Shown piece after piece: positions 45,094-54,622 of a stretch of DNA of 64,000 nucleotides. Location of the stretch: positions 4,182,292-4,246,291 of the forward strand of contig NZ_CP118610.1 in assembly GCF_028993555.1 (NCBI RefSeq). The letters run 5' to 3'. The notes below the pieces were generated by a model. That model worked only from the letters and a program-made list of their open reading frames with translations. It was not told the origin of the DNA and made no database searches. The position numbers and the translations under genes are program-made. The stretch's first letter is position 1. The number at the start of each line of letters is the position of its first letter. The stretch is from Ensifer adhaerens (lineage in GTDB: Bacteria > Pseudomonadota > Alphaproteobacteria > Rhizobiales > Rhizobiaceae).

Positions 45094-45115
45094 GTCAATA
45101 TGGAATATTTGTTCG
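45094..45115. promoter_or_regulatory. Second candidate IolR operator
   Basis: GTCAATATGGAAT (45094-45106) repeats the core found before iolC, and GGAA-TATTTG-TTCG (45102-45115) again gives a GGAA-N6-TTC dyad. It sits in AT-rich DNA about 65 bases upstream of the dehydrogenase. The rest of the 45030-45301 gap is the promoter region shared with the divergent amidotransferase gene. Confidence 0.65.
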
Positions 45116-45301
45116 AAATATGGTGGTGGGATTGGATCAGTGCCGATGGAAACAGCCAAAACTGTGTGTTCCGGCTAGGTGGATCTTGACGAAGGGGGAA
45201 TGTGTTAACGCATTTTTACCATGTTCCGTTGGAACATCGCACTTCGTCATGGTTAACGAATCGCTCCGACGACAACGGGGCGGAGCTGGAGTGAAATCAG
45301 C

Positions 45302-46108
45302 ATGTGCCGCTGGGCAGCCTATCGCGGGGAGCCGCTCTATCTCGAGGAACTGGTAACCTCTCCGGCGCACTCGCTGATCGAACAGTCCCATTGCGCGACA
45401 CGGGCGAAGACCGCCACCAATGGCGATGGCTTCGGCGTTGCCTGGTACGGCGATCACCCGGAACCGGGCCGCTATCGCGACATCCTGCCCGCCTGGTCCG
45501 ATTGCAACCTGAAGAGCATCGCCCGCCAGATCCGTTCGCCGCTTTTCCTCGCCCATGTGCGCGCTGCCACCGGCGGCGGCACAAGGCGCGACAACTGTCA
45601 TCCCTTCGTCTTCGGCCGCTGGTCCTTCATGCACAACGGCCAAATCGGCGACTTCGAACATCTGCGCCGACCGATGGAGAGCATGCTCGACAACGATCTC
45701 TATTCGGCGCGTACCGGCACGACGGATTCGGAGCTTCTGTTCCTGCTTGCCATGCAGTTCGGGCTCGACCGCGATCCGCTCGGCGCGATCGCCGAAGCGC
45801 TCGCCTTCATCGAGCAACTGGCCGAACACCTGGAACGCCAGGTTCTGGTTCGCTTCACCGCCGCCTTTTCCGACGGTCACGATCTCTATGCCGTGCGTTA
45901 TGCCTCCGACTGGAAGGCGCCGACGCTTTATGCGGCGCCCATGGGTCCAAGCGGCGGCTATTGCCTCGTCTCCGAGCCACTCAACGACGATGACAACGCC
46001 TGGGTCGAAATCCCCGACGGCACGGCGGTCATCGTGGGCGAAAACGGCGTCGATGTTCGGCTGTTCTCGACAAAGGGAGCACCGGTCAGGACTCGCCAAC
46101 TGGCCTGA
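45302..46108 (+). CDS. Class II glutamine amidotransferase (YafJ type)
   Basis: This 268-residue protein starts MCRWAAYRG, so Cys2 would be the N-terminal nucleophile after Met removal. NGDGFGVAWYG, FLAHVRAATGG and SFMHNGQIGDF complete the glutaminase site. It is a stand-alone amidotransferase domain like YafJ/EgtC; no synthase domain follows. No egt genes are seen nearby, so a hercynine role is not supported. The acceptor is unknown. Confidence 0.9.
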   Translation: MCRWAAYRGEPLYLEELVTSPAHSLIEQSHCATRAKTATNGDGFGVAWYGDHPEPGRYRDILPAWSDCNLKSIARQIRSPLFLAHVRAATGGGTRRDNCHPFVFGRWSFMHNGQIGDFEHLRRPMESMLDNDLYSARTGTTDSELLFLLAMQFGLDRDPLGAIAEALAFIEQLAEHLERQVLVRFTAAFSDGHDLYAVRYASDWKAPTLYAAPMGPSGGYCLVSEPLNDDDNAWVEIPDGTAVIVGENGVDVRLFSTKGAPVRTRQLA

Positions 46109-46129
46109 CCCAACCGCTCGTGGCTGCGA

Positions 46130-47344
46130 TCAGCCCTTCAGCGCCAGTTGCTCGGCAACCATTGCTGCCAGCTTTTCCGCCACAGCGTCCTTGTCCATTT
46201 CAGGCCAGTCGTCGTTACCGGCAGCCGAGATCAGCTTCACCTTGTTGCGGTCGCCGCCCATGATGCCGGTCGAAGGCGAGACGTCGTTGGCGAGGATGAA
46301 GTCGGCGCCCTTGCGCTCGAGCTTGGCGCGGCCGTTGTCGGCGACATTCTCGGTCTCGGCGGCAAAGCCGATGACGAGCTTTGGCCGCTTGGCATGGTGC
46401 CCGACGGTCTTCAGGATGTCGGGGTTTTCCGCAAGCTGCAGCGGTGGCGGGGCCTCGCCCGGCTTCTTCTTGATCTTGTTGCCGGCAGCCGTCGCCACCC
46501 GCCAGTCGGCAACGGCCGCGACCATCACGGCGACGTCGGCGGGCAGGGCGGTTAGCACCGCGTCGCGCATTTCTTCGGCCCGCTCCACATGCACGACCTT
46601 CACACCTGCCGGATCCGGGATCGTCACCGGACCGGAGACGAGCGTGACGTCGGCGCCAAGTTTCGCGAGCGCTGCGGCGATCGCATGACCCTGCTTGCCG
46701 GAGGAGCGATTGGCGATGTAGCGCACCGGGTCGATCGGCTCATGCGTCGGGCCGGAGGTCACGATGACGCTGCGTCCGGCAAGCGGCTTCGACGCGCCAC
46801 CGAGAAGATCCTCGACCGCCGCAACGATCGCAAGCGGCTCGCTCATGCGGCCTTCGCCGGCCTCGCCACTTTCGGCCATCTCGCCGGCTTCGGGGCCGAT
46901 GAAGCGGATGCCGTCCTTGGCAAGCGTTGCCCGGTTGCGGCGCGTTGCCGGATGCGCCCACATCTTCGGGTTCATTGCGGGTGCGACCAGCACCGGCCGG
47001 TCGGTCGCGAGCAGGATGGTGGAGGCGAGGTCGTCCGCATGGCCGTTCGCCATCTTCGCCATCAGGTCGGCGGTTGCAGGTGCCACTACGATCAGGTCGC
47101 ATTCGCGCGCCAGCCGGATATGGCCGACATCCTGTTCGTCCTCGCGCGAAAAAAGATCGAGATAGACGTGCGAGGCCGAAAGCGCACCGACGGCAAGCGG
47201 CGTCACGAATTGTTGCGCGCCCGCGGTCATGACCGGCCGTACGCTCGCCCCGCGCTCGCGCAGGCGCCGAATGAGATCGAGGCTCTTATAGGCGGCGATG
47301 CCGCCGGAGATGATCAGGAGAATACGCTTGCCCGACAGTGTCAT
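46130..47344 (-). CDS. coaBC: Bifunctional phosphopantothenoylcysteine decarboxylase / phosphopantothenate-cysteine ligase
   Basis: This enzyme carries out two steps of coenzyme A synthesis. The 404-residue protein has an N-terminal FMN flavoprotein decarboxylase domain (ILLIISGGIAAYKSLDLI, and PAMNPKMWAHPATRRN with the conserved PXMNXXMW) and a C-terminal ligase domain (VIVTSGPTHEPIDPVRYIAN, then SSGKQGHAIA). The length matches Dfp/CoaBC. It is convergent with the amidotransferase. Confidence 0.95.
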   Translation of the reverse strand: MTLSGKRILLIISGGIAAYKSLDLIRRLRERGASVRPVMTAGAQQFVTPLAVGALSASHVYLDLFSREDEQDVGHIRLARECDLIVVAPATADLMAKMANGHADDLASTILLATDRPVLVAPAMNPKMWAHPATRRNRATLAKDGIRFIGPEAGEMAESGEAGEGRMSEPLAIVAAVEDLLGGASKPLAGRSVIVTSGPTHEPIDPVRYIANRSSGKQGHAIAAALAKLGADVTLVSGPVTIPDPAGVKVVHVERAEEMRDAVLTALPADVAVMVAAVADWRVATAAGNKIKKKPGEAPPPLQLAENPDILKTVGHHAKRPKLVIGFAAETENVADNGRAKLERKGADFILANDVSPSTGIMGGDRNKVKLISAAGNDDWPEMDKDAVAEKLAAMVAEQLALKG

Positions 47345-47642
47345 TTGCTACCGGCCTTTCGGCCGTCCTCTTGCCCGGCATGGGCCGCCGAGCCTACGCG
47401 ATACCGGAACAATCCCATCGGCTGGCCTCGCCAGCGTCTTCCAGGTCGAACCTACTTGAGCGATCTGTCGGGCGCAACGTGTCCCGGCTGGGCTGGCCTG
47501 TGCAGATATCGACGATTGCTCCGCTCCGTAGTGTGCGATGGAACAAAAGCCGCTTCGTCCGCTTCAACTTGTTCTGGGCCTGTTGCCGAAGCCTGATAAT
47601 GCGGTTAATCCGCTCTCAATGCGCGGGGGCTAGGCTTCTACC

Positions 47643-49454
47643 ATGCGAATAAATGCGATCACCAACTGGGCCTATGGCGTGACCGTGCTTCTGACGGGGC
47701 TTTCGGGCGCGGCCTTCATTCTGTCGACGGACAGCGCGATCAGGGAACGACAGGCGGTCGAGCAGCATCTGGTGCTCGATACGCTCGGCGAAGAGCTTGC
47801 GCTCGGAGCGGAAGTGCGGACCGACGAGGCGCGCCTTTACGTGATGCGCAGCGACGAGCGCCATCTCGAAGCCTTCCATCGCGCGGAGGAAGAGGAGCGC
47901 AAGCGCGAAGAGGCGATCAAGACGGCCACGAGTTTCGGCGCGTCCCAGGCCGAGATCGCAGCCCTTCAGGAGATCATGCGCGAGGCCGAAGCACTCGACA
48001 AGATCGAGGTTGCCGCGATCGAAGCCTATCAGAAGGGCGATCGCACCAGCGCCCAGGAGAAGCTGTTCGGCCCCGAGCACGAGCGCCTGCAGACAGCACT
48101 TCTGGATACGGTCTCGCGGTTTCGCGACCTGACCAATGCTCGCACGGGCGGGACGCTCAACGAGGCGCAGGAGCGCAGCGACTGGTACGCCGTCGCCGCC
48201 AAGACGATGCTCGGCATCACCGCTGCCCTGTTCTTGAGTGTGCTCTATTTCATTCTCAAACGCCGTGTCGCCATGCCGCTCACCCGCATGAGCGGCATCG
48301 TCACACGCCTGGCAGAGCAGGATTACGCCGTGGAGGTGCCGCTCGATCGGCGTCGCGACGAGATCGGTGAAATGAACCAGGCGATCCATATCTTCCGCGA
48401 GAATGGCTTGGAACGCGACCGGCTCGATGCCGAACGGCGGCTGGACCAGCAGACCAAGGACCTGATCCTGCAGATGATGCACCGGCTGCAGGCCTGCCAG
48501 GGCCAGGACGAACTGGCCGAGGTCGTCGCTCGCTTTGCGCCGCAGGTCTTTCCCAATCTCGCCGGCCATCTCTACGTCTTGAACGACAGCCGGACGCTCT
48601 TGACCCGCGTCGGCACCTGGCTCGATCCGCAGCATTCCGCGCCGTCCTTCCCGTCCAGCGCCTGCTGGGGACTTCGCCGCGGCCGGCCGCATGTCAGCAA
48701 CCGCGGTCATAGCGACATCGCCTGCCAGCATCTCGACGACGGTGGCACGGTCGGCCTCTGCGTGCCGCTGACGGCCCAGGGGGATACGATCGGCCTTCTC
48801 TATTTCGAAGAACGCTCTGACGAAACATTCGCGGTCGAAGCGTCGCGCCTCTATCTCGAATTGATCGCCGAAAACATCGGGCTTGCCGTCGCCAATCTTC
48901 AGTTGCGCGAGAAGCTCACCAATCTGGCGGTGCGCGACGCGCTGACGGGGCTGCTCAACCGCCGCTGCCTCGATGAGGCGCTGAACCGGCAGCCGCGCGG
49001 GCAGGGCGGCAAACCGCTCACCTGCCTGATGATCGACATCGACCATTTCAAGCGCTTCAATGACGAGTTCGGCCACGACGCGGGCGACGTCGTCATGCAG
49101 TATGTGGCGCAGATCATCGTCGATACGGTGTCCGATGCCGGCAGCGCCTACCGCTTCGGCGGAGAGGAATTCACGGTGCTGCTGCCGGAGGCTGGCGAAG
49201 CCTCGGGCTATGAGCTTGCCGAGCGGCTCAGGACCCGGATCGGCACCACACCGTTGTCGCATCGTGGTCGGATCCTCGGTACGGTTTCGGTTTCGATCGG
49301 CATCGCTTCGGCCCCGAACGACGGGCCTGTCGCCACGCTGCTCACCCGCGCCGACGCGGCCCTTCTCGACGCCAAGAACCATGGCAGAAACCGCAGCGTC
49401 TGCGCCTCCGGACTGAGCTTCGGTGATGGCGCGGAACGGCGCAGTCTGGCCTGA
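47643..49454 (+). CDS. Membrane-bound diguanylate cyclase (HAMP-GAF-GGDEF)
   Basis: This 603-residue signalling protein has a first membrane helix (about 8-28), a helical periplasmic domain to about 185, a second helix (about 186-206), HAMP (about 207-262), a GAF-like domain (about 285-420) and a C-terminal GGDEF domain (about 425-590). The active-site motif is GGEEF (506-510), which supports c-di-GMP synthesis. The usual RxxD inhibitory site five residues before it is absent (SDAG), so product inhibition may be lacking. It is a single gene; the periplasmic signal is unknown. Confidence 0.92.
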   Translation: MRINAITNWAYGVTVLLTGLSGAAFILSTDSAIRERQAVEQHLVLDTLGEELALGAEVRTDEARLYVMRSDERHLEAFHRAEEEERKREEAIKTATSFGASQAEIAALQEIMREAEALDKIEVAAIEAYQKGDRTSAQEKLFGPEHERLQTALLDTVSRFRDLTNARTGGTLNEAQERSDWYAVAAKTMLGITAALFLSVLYFILKRRVAMPLTRMSGIVTRLAEQDYAVEVPLDRRRDEIGEMNQAIHIFRENGLERDRLDAERRLDQQTKDLILQMMHRLQACQGQDELAEVVARFAPQVFPNLAGHLYVLNDSRTLLTRVGTWLDPQHSAPSFPSSACWGLRRGRPHVSNRGHSDIACQHLDDGGTVGLCVPLTAQGDTIGLLYFEERSDETFAVEASRLYLELIAENIGLAVANLQLREKLTNLAVRDALTGLLNRRCLDEALNRQPRGQGGKPLTCLMIDIDHFKRFNDEFGHDAGDVVMQYVAQIIVDTVSDAGSAYRFGGEEFTVLLPEAGEASGYELAERLRTRIGTTPLSHRGRILGTVSVSIGIASAPNDGPVATLLTRADAALLDAKNHGRNRSVCASGLSFGDGAERRSLA

Positions 49455-49614
49455 CAGCACCGCCCTCACAGAGCCCCAGCGAATGTCCGCCTTGAAACGG
49501 GCGCATTCGATGCTATCTATTGCCGCGATAGAAATTTGAACAGGATACACGCATCGATGGATTTCACCCTGAACGCCAAGCCGAACCGTCTTGCCATCAG
49601 GGAAAACCGTATCC

Positions 49615-51195
49615 ATGCCTGCTTCAATTTCACTCTCCCAGCTTTCGTGGTCCACGCCTGAGGGCCGAAGCCTCTTTTCCAATCTCGACCTGACCTTTGG
49701 TCCTGTTCGTACCGGCCTTGTCGGCCGCAACGGGGTGGGGAAATCCACGCTGCTGCGCCTGATCGAGGGCGCGCTCGCGCCGCAGGCCGGTAAGGTCGCC
49801 GTCGTCGGCAGCCTCGGCGTGTTGAGCCAGACCGTCCAGGTCACCGCCGACGAGACCGTCGCTGATCTCTTCGGCGCTGCCGATGCGCTTGCCGTCCTCA
49901 AGCGGGCGGAAGAGGGATTGGCCAGCATGAACGAGCTTGCCACCGCCGACTGGACGCTCGAATCCCGGCTGGAGGGGGCACTTGCCCGCGTCGGTCTGGA
50001 TGCGTCGGCTGGGACGCGCTTAGCAGCCCTTTCCGGCGGGCAGATGACCCGCGTGAAGCTTGCTGCCCTTGTCTTCAAGGAGCCGGATTTCATTCTGCTC
50101 GACGAGCCCACCAACAATCTCGACCGGGAAGGACGCGCGGCCGTTGCCGCGCTGATGGCGGGTTGGCGCGGCGGCGCCATCGTCGTCAGCCATGACCGCG
50201 TACTTTTGGAGACGATGGACGCGATCGTCGAGCTGACGACGCTGGGCGCCACCACCTATGGCGGCAACTGGAGCCACTACCGCGAGCGCAAGGCGATCGA
50301 GCTGGCCTCGGCCCGCCACGATCTCGTCGATGCCGAGCGGCGTCTGGCCGAGGTCGAGCGCAAGACCCAGGAGATGGCCGAACGCAAGGCGCGCAAGGAC
50401 GCGGCCGGCCGCCGCAAGCGCGCCAAGGGCGATGCGCCGCTGCTGCTGCTGGATGCAAGGAAGGAGCGCAGCGAGAAGACCGGTGGCGACAACGCCCGGC
50501 TGGCGGATCGCCGGCGCGATTCTGCCATCGGTGATCTGGCCGAAGCGCGCGAACGCATCGAGATCCTGCAGCCGCTGACCGTCCGCCTGCCTTCAACCGG
50601 CCTTCCCACCGGCCGCAGCGTGCTGCAGGTCGATGATGCCGGCGTTGGCTATCAGCCGGGGAAGCCGGTGATCGACCGGCTGTCACTGTCGATTGTCGGC
50701 CCGGAGCGCGTGGCACTCACCGGCCGCAACGGCTCGGGCAAGACGACGCTACTGGCGCTGCTGACCGGTGACCTCAAGCCCTGGTCAGGCAGCGTGCGCA
50801 TCCTGGTCGATCACGCCATGCTCGACCAGCAGGTGAGCCTGCTCGATCCCCGTCTTTCGATCCGCGACAATTTCCGGCAGCTCAATCCTGAAGCCAGCGA
50901 GAACGACTGCCGCGCGGCACTCGCCCGTTTCATGTTCCGGGCGGACGCAGCCTTGCAGGTCGTTTCGAGCCTCAGTGGCGGTCAGATGCTGCGCGCCGGG
51001 CTTGCGTGCGTACTCGGCGGCCGCAACCCGCCGCAACTGCTGATCCTCGACGAGCCGACCAACCATCTGGACATCGATTCGATCGAGGCGGTCGAGGCGG
51101 GGCTGCGCGCCTATGACGGGGCGCTGCTTGTCGTCAGCCACGACCGCGCCTTCCTGGAGGCGATCGGCATCAACAGGCGGATCGAGCTTTCCTGA
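49615..51195 (+). CDS. ABC-F family ATPase
   Basis: This 526-residue cytoplasmic protein has two ABC domains and no membrane segments. Walker A motifs are GRNGVGKS (37-44) and GRNGSGKT, with signatures LSGGQMTRVKLA and LSGGQMLRAGLA and Walker B motifs ILLDEPTNNLD and LILDEPTNHLD. The charged linker between them (ERKTQEMAERKARKDAAGRRKR) is the ribosome-contacting P-site tether of ABC-F proteins. It should act on the ribosome during translation. The start at 49615 lacks a strong ribosome binding site, and a short frame overlaps it upstream (49557-49661). Confidence 0.9.
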   Translation: MPASISLSQLSWSTPEGRSLFSNLDLTFGPVRTGLVGRNGVGKSTLLRLIEGALAPQAGKVAVVGSLGVLSQTVQVTADETVADLFGAADALAVLKRAEEGLASMNELATADWTLESRLEGALARVGLDASAGTRLAALSGGQMTRVKLAALVFKEPDFILLDEPTNNLDREGRAAVAALMAGWRGGAIVVSHDRVLLETMDAIVELTTLGATTYGGNWSHYRERKAIELASARHDLVDAERRLAEVERKTQEMAERKARKDAAGRRKRAKGDAPLLLLDARKERSEKTGGDNARLADRRRDSAIGDLAEARERIEILQPLTVRLPSTGLPTGRSVLQVDDAGVGYQPGKPVIDRLSLSIVGPERVALTGRNGSGKTTLLALLTGDLKPWSGSVRILVDHAMLDQQVSLLDPRLSIRDNFRQLNPEASENDCRAALARFMFRADAALQVVSSLSGGQMLRAGLACVLGGRNPPQLLILDEPTNHLDIDSIEAVEAGLRAYDGALLVVSHDRAFLEAIGINRRIELS

Positions 51196-51202
51196 TGGAG
51201 GA

Positions 51203-52105
51203 TCACTCCGCCCAGCGCGCTTCACCGGTAAAGGCGATCGTCAGCCAGCGGTCTTGGCCGGGATCGCCGATCTCCTCGCCGACCTCGGCGCGGATCCGGT
51301 CGAGTTCGGCGAGCGTGCCGACCTTGGTTTCCGGCGTTCCGATCAGATAGACCTCGATCGTCCTGGAACGCCCGACCTTGGCGACATAGGTGCGATAGTC
51401 GACAAAGCCGTGGCGGGCGACTGCATTTGCAGCCGCCTGGCGCACGCGCTCGTCGAGCTCGGCAGGCGCGACCAGGAAGATCTCCTTCAAGGCCTGGAAC
51501 ACCGTGCGGATCGGCAGCGGGATAAGGCAGAGCGTCAGCACGATCAGGATCGCCGGGTCGACATAGGGCGTCCAGTGTTCGTAGGCCGTACCCTTCAATG
51601 CCGCGGCGATCACGAAGGCGACGAGCAGGGCCGAGGTGATCGCGCCGGACATCGCCCAGGCACGCACGTCGAGCGCCAGGAACTCCGAGCCGATCGGCCG
51701 GTTCGCCCGGCGTATGTAGAAAAACATAACGAGGCAGATCACCACGACGACGGCCGCATAGGCAATGGCCCAGTCGAAGGCGAGGTGGTTGCCACCCGAC
51801 AAGAGCGATCCGACGGCGTTAACCATCGCGTAGAAGGAAAGCAGCGTCAGCAACCCGGCATTGAACAGCAGCACCATGGGTTCGATGTGCCAAAACCCCA
51901 TCTGGAACCGCTTGCTCTGCTTCGGGATCAATTGCGTCACGCCGAGCGCAAGCACGGTCATGGAGGCGTCGACCGCGGAGAAGACACCGTCGAAGACGAT
52001 GGAAACCGAGCCCGAAAGCAGACCGAAGATAACGCCCGTCATCCCGACGACGACGGTGGCCGCGATCGATTGCTTGAGGACTGTCTGTTCGGTTTGGGCG
52101 GCCAT
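51203..52105 (-). CDS. Cation diffusion facilitator family transporter
   Basis: This 300-residue inner-membrane protein has about six helices and the CDF pattern: a metal-site Asp in IVFDGVFSAVDASMTV (helix II), HIEP in the loop, and ALDVRAWAMSGAIT in helix V, followed by a soluble C-terminal domain (about 210-295). It would export divalent metals (Zn, Fe, Mn or Co) by proton exchange. The canonical HxxxD of helix V appears as DVRAW-type, so metal choice may differ. It is convergent with the ABC-F gene. Confidence 0.85.
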   Translation of the reverse strand: MAAQTEQTVLKQSIAATVVVGMTGVIFGLLSGSVSIVFDGVFSAVDASMTVLALGVTQLIPKQSKRFQMGFWHIEPMVLLFNAGLLTLLSFYAMVNAVGSLLSGGNHLAFDWAIAYAAVVVVICLVMFFYIRRANRPIGSEFLALDVRAWAMSGAITSALLVAFVIAAALKGTAYEHWTPYVDPAILIVLTLCLIPLPIRTVFQALKEIFLVAPAELDERVRQAAANAVARHGFVDYRTYVAKVGRSRTIEVYLIGTPETKVGTLAELDRIRAEVGEEIGDPGQDRWLTIAFTGEARWAE

Positions 52106-52301
52106 GATGTTGTTTTTACTCCTGTTTCGGCGCGGTGCTTAGGGGTTGGCGGTGTCGAAATGGTGGCAACGGCCGCAAACATAGCGGTTTGCCTGCGCGC
52201 AAGACAGCTGTTGCGTGCATCCGCTAATAAAGCGAGGCGTTGTATTTCGGGGTCTCTACGCTCAGAATTGCCGGCAGTATCGGCGACCGGCGGAGGGGAA
52301 A

Positions 52302-53081
52302 ATGATCGTCGAGATATTGCTCGGTGCCCTCTTCATTTTCGGCACGGTCGCCCTGACGCTCGCCGCCTATTTCCTGATGCGGTTGATCATGGGGGGCGAG
52401 GCGGAAGGCGATGAAAAGGAACTTGCGAGCTCCATTATCTTCCGGGTTGCTGCGCTGCACGGCCTGATCCTCGCGCTCGTCTTCGCGCAGGAGATGGTCG
52501 AGTACCAGCAACTCAAATACACGATGGCCATCGAAGCCGGCGCCATCGCCGACATCTACTTCGATGCCGGGCGCTACGGCGAGGATTTCAAGGCGCCGAT
52601 CCAGCAGGCGATCTCCGCCTATGCGGCTGAGGTGATCGACGGCGAATGGCAGTCGTTGGGGAACAAGGGACGTCTTTCACCAGAGGCTTGGGTTCGTTGG
52701 GATGAAGCCTATCAGCAGGTGCTGAACCTTTCGCCGGCCGACAAGCGCCAGGAGAGCCTGCGCAGCCAGATGCTGGAGCGTCTGCACGACATCTCGCTAA
52801 GCCGGACCAAGCGGGAAAGCAATGTCGCGGATTCGATCGACAGCATCTTCTGGTTCGCGGCGCTTGCGGGCGTCATCTTCATCGCGCTCGCCTATTATTC
52901 CTTCCCGCCGATGCGGCGCAATCTGCTGCTGCTTTGCCTCTTCGGCGCCTATACCGGCATCATTCTCTTCCTGATCTACGCCTTTTCCAATCCGTACGAG
53001 CCGCCAGCGGCGCTGGCACCTGGCCCGCTCGAACGGGTGCAGCAACAGATCAGTGCATCGTCACCTGCGAGCGGCGGGTAG
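52302..53081 (+). CDS. DUF4239-type (bestrophin-like) membrane protein
   Basis: This 259-residue protein has two helices near the start (about 5-25 and 45-65) and two near the end (about 183-205 and 212-235), with a soluble middle of about 110 residues. That layout, and the second helix sequence HGLILALVFAQEMVEYQQL, match bacterial DUF4239 proteins related to bestrophin-like channels. GGAGGGG precedes ATG 52302. Its function is unknown. Confidence 0.78.
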   Translation: MIVEILLGALFIFGTVALTLAAYFLMRLIMGGEAEGDEKELASSIIFRVAALHGLILALVFAQEMVEYQQLKYTMAIEAGAIADIYFDAGRYGEDFKAPIQQAISAYAAEVIDGEWQSLGNKGRLSPEAWVRWDEAYQQVLNLSPADKRQESLRSQMLERLHDISLSRTKRESNVADSIDSIFWFAALAGVIFIALAYYSFPPMRRNLLLLCLFGAYTGIILFLIYAFSNPYEPPAALAPGPLERVQQQISASSPASGG

Positions 53082-53090
53082 CGCTCAGTC

Positions 53091-54359
53091 CTAGGCGAAC
53101 TGCTCCAACCGCAGGAGATCGCCGCCAATGGCGACGCGCTCGGACGTATCGGCGCGCGCGGCCTTGGGGCGTGGCGGCGGCATGGAGTGGCCGATCGCAA
53201 ACAGAAGCGCGCTTGCCGCTGAAAGCAGCCCGAACAGCAGGAACATGCCGGCGCCGCCGACGGTGCCAAGTGCCAGGCCGCCGATGAGCGGCCCGAGGAA
53301 GTTTCCGACAGTCGAGAGCGAATGGGCGCCGAAATAGGTGCCGCGATTGCCGGCATTCGAAATGCCGTCGACCAGCACATATTCCGAGGGCACGACGAGC
53401 ACCTCGCCGATGGTGAAGAGGATCATCGAGGCGACCAGCATTTCCATTCCGGACGAGGCTGCAAAACCGACTTCGCCGACCAGAAACAACAGGCAGCCGA
53501 GCGACAGCGCCGGCAGCGCACCGATCCTTTCGATCACGAAGCGGGCAGGCGTGCTCGCGATCAGCACCGTAGCGGCATTGGTCGAAACCAGGAGCGCAAA
53601 GAGCGTGACACCATCCTCGAACGCGGTGTTGAGATACTGTGACAGGGTCACCGACCACTGACCATGGACGGCGAGCAGCAATGTGCCGCCGACGACGAAG
53701 AAGACCAGCCTTCGGTCGCTAAGCGCGGCGACAAGCCCGCGCCAGCCACCGCCGGCCCGGGATGCCCCCTTGGTCTGGAGCATCTGCCTGTTGCCGGCTT
53801 CGGGCACCGTCAGGAAGAGCACCAGGCCGAAGACCGCGTGTATGACGCCGGCACTGATGAACAGCGTCGAATAGGCAGCGCCGACCCAGACGCCGATCAG
53901 CGGTCCGATGGCCCAGCCGGCATTGATGGCGAGATAGCGCCAGGAGAAAATCTTGAGGCGCAGATGCTCAGGCGCGGCATCGCTCATCAAGGCACGCGCA
54001 ACCGGCTCATAGACGGCGGCTGCGACGGCGGAAACGATGTGCGCCAGCGCGAAGGCGGCGATCGATTGCGCCAGCCCGAGCCCCGCCAACGCCAGCCCGG
54101 CCATGAAAAGCGCTGCGGTCAGCACACCTTTTCGGCCGACCCGGTCGGACAGCGTGCCGGCAAAGGGGCTGACGACGGCGCCAAGCAATGGGCCGGCACC
54201 GATCAGGGCGCCGATGCCGGCGGGGCTGAGGCCAAAATCGCGCTGCAGGCGGATCGCGAGGAAGGTCAGGCTCATGCCCTTGGCAATCGTCACCACGCCG
54301 GAGCCTGCTATGAGAAGCAGAGCAACACGGCGGCCAGCGTCTTCGGAGTAGGCATTCAT
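53091..54359 (-). CDS. Major facilitator superfamily transporter
   Basis: This 422-residue permease has twelve predicted helices and the MFS motif A in GTLSDRVGRKGVL (about 66-78). The start at ATG 54359 (MNAYSEDAG) is preferred to 54419. It resembles drug or metabolite efflux pumps; the substrate is unknown. Upstream, 54360-54622 holds no gene. Confidence 0.88.
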   Translation of the reverse strand: MNAYSEDAGRRVALLLIAGSGVVTIAKGMSLTFLAIRLQRDFGLSPAGIGALIGAGPLLGAVVSPFAGTLSDRVGRKGVLTAALFMAGLALAGLGLAQSIAAFALAHIVSAVAAAVYEPVARALMSDAAPEHLRLKIFSWRYLAINAGWAIGPLIGVWVGAAYSTLFISAGVIHAVFGLVLFLTVPEAGNRQMLQTKGASRAGGGWRGLVAALSDRRLVFFVVGGTLLLAVHGQWSVTLSQYLNTAFEDGVTLFALLVSTNAATVLIASTPARFVIERIGALPALSLGCLLFLVGEVGFAASSGMEMLVASMILFTIGEVLVVPSEYVLVDGISNAGNRGTYFGAHSLSTVGNFLGPLIGGLALGTVGGAGMFLLFGLLSAASALLFAIGHSMPPPRPKAARADTSERVAIGGDLLRLEQFA

Positions 54360-54622
54360 CGCAGGCACCTGCAGGCTGGGCGGGCGCTCGGTTTCCGTGC
54401 GGATGTCGAGCGGCCACAAGAGGGAAAGAGACTCCTCTTGCGATTACATCCGTCGCGTGTGCTCGGCAAGGGTGCAGCGATCCGGCGACAATCGGCCGCT
54501 GCGGGGCGAAGGCATGTCCCATGCGGCCGTGATCTGAACGAAAAAGAAAAGCGGTCACAGGTCATGGCGGCCTCAGAACGGTCTCGCAATGTCTGCGCCT
54601 GGCTCTGGCGTCGGGCTGCCGG

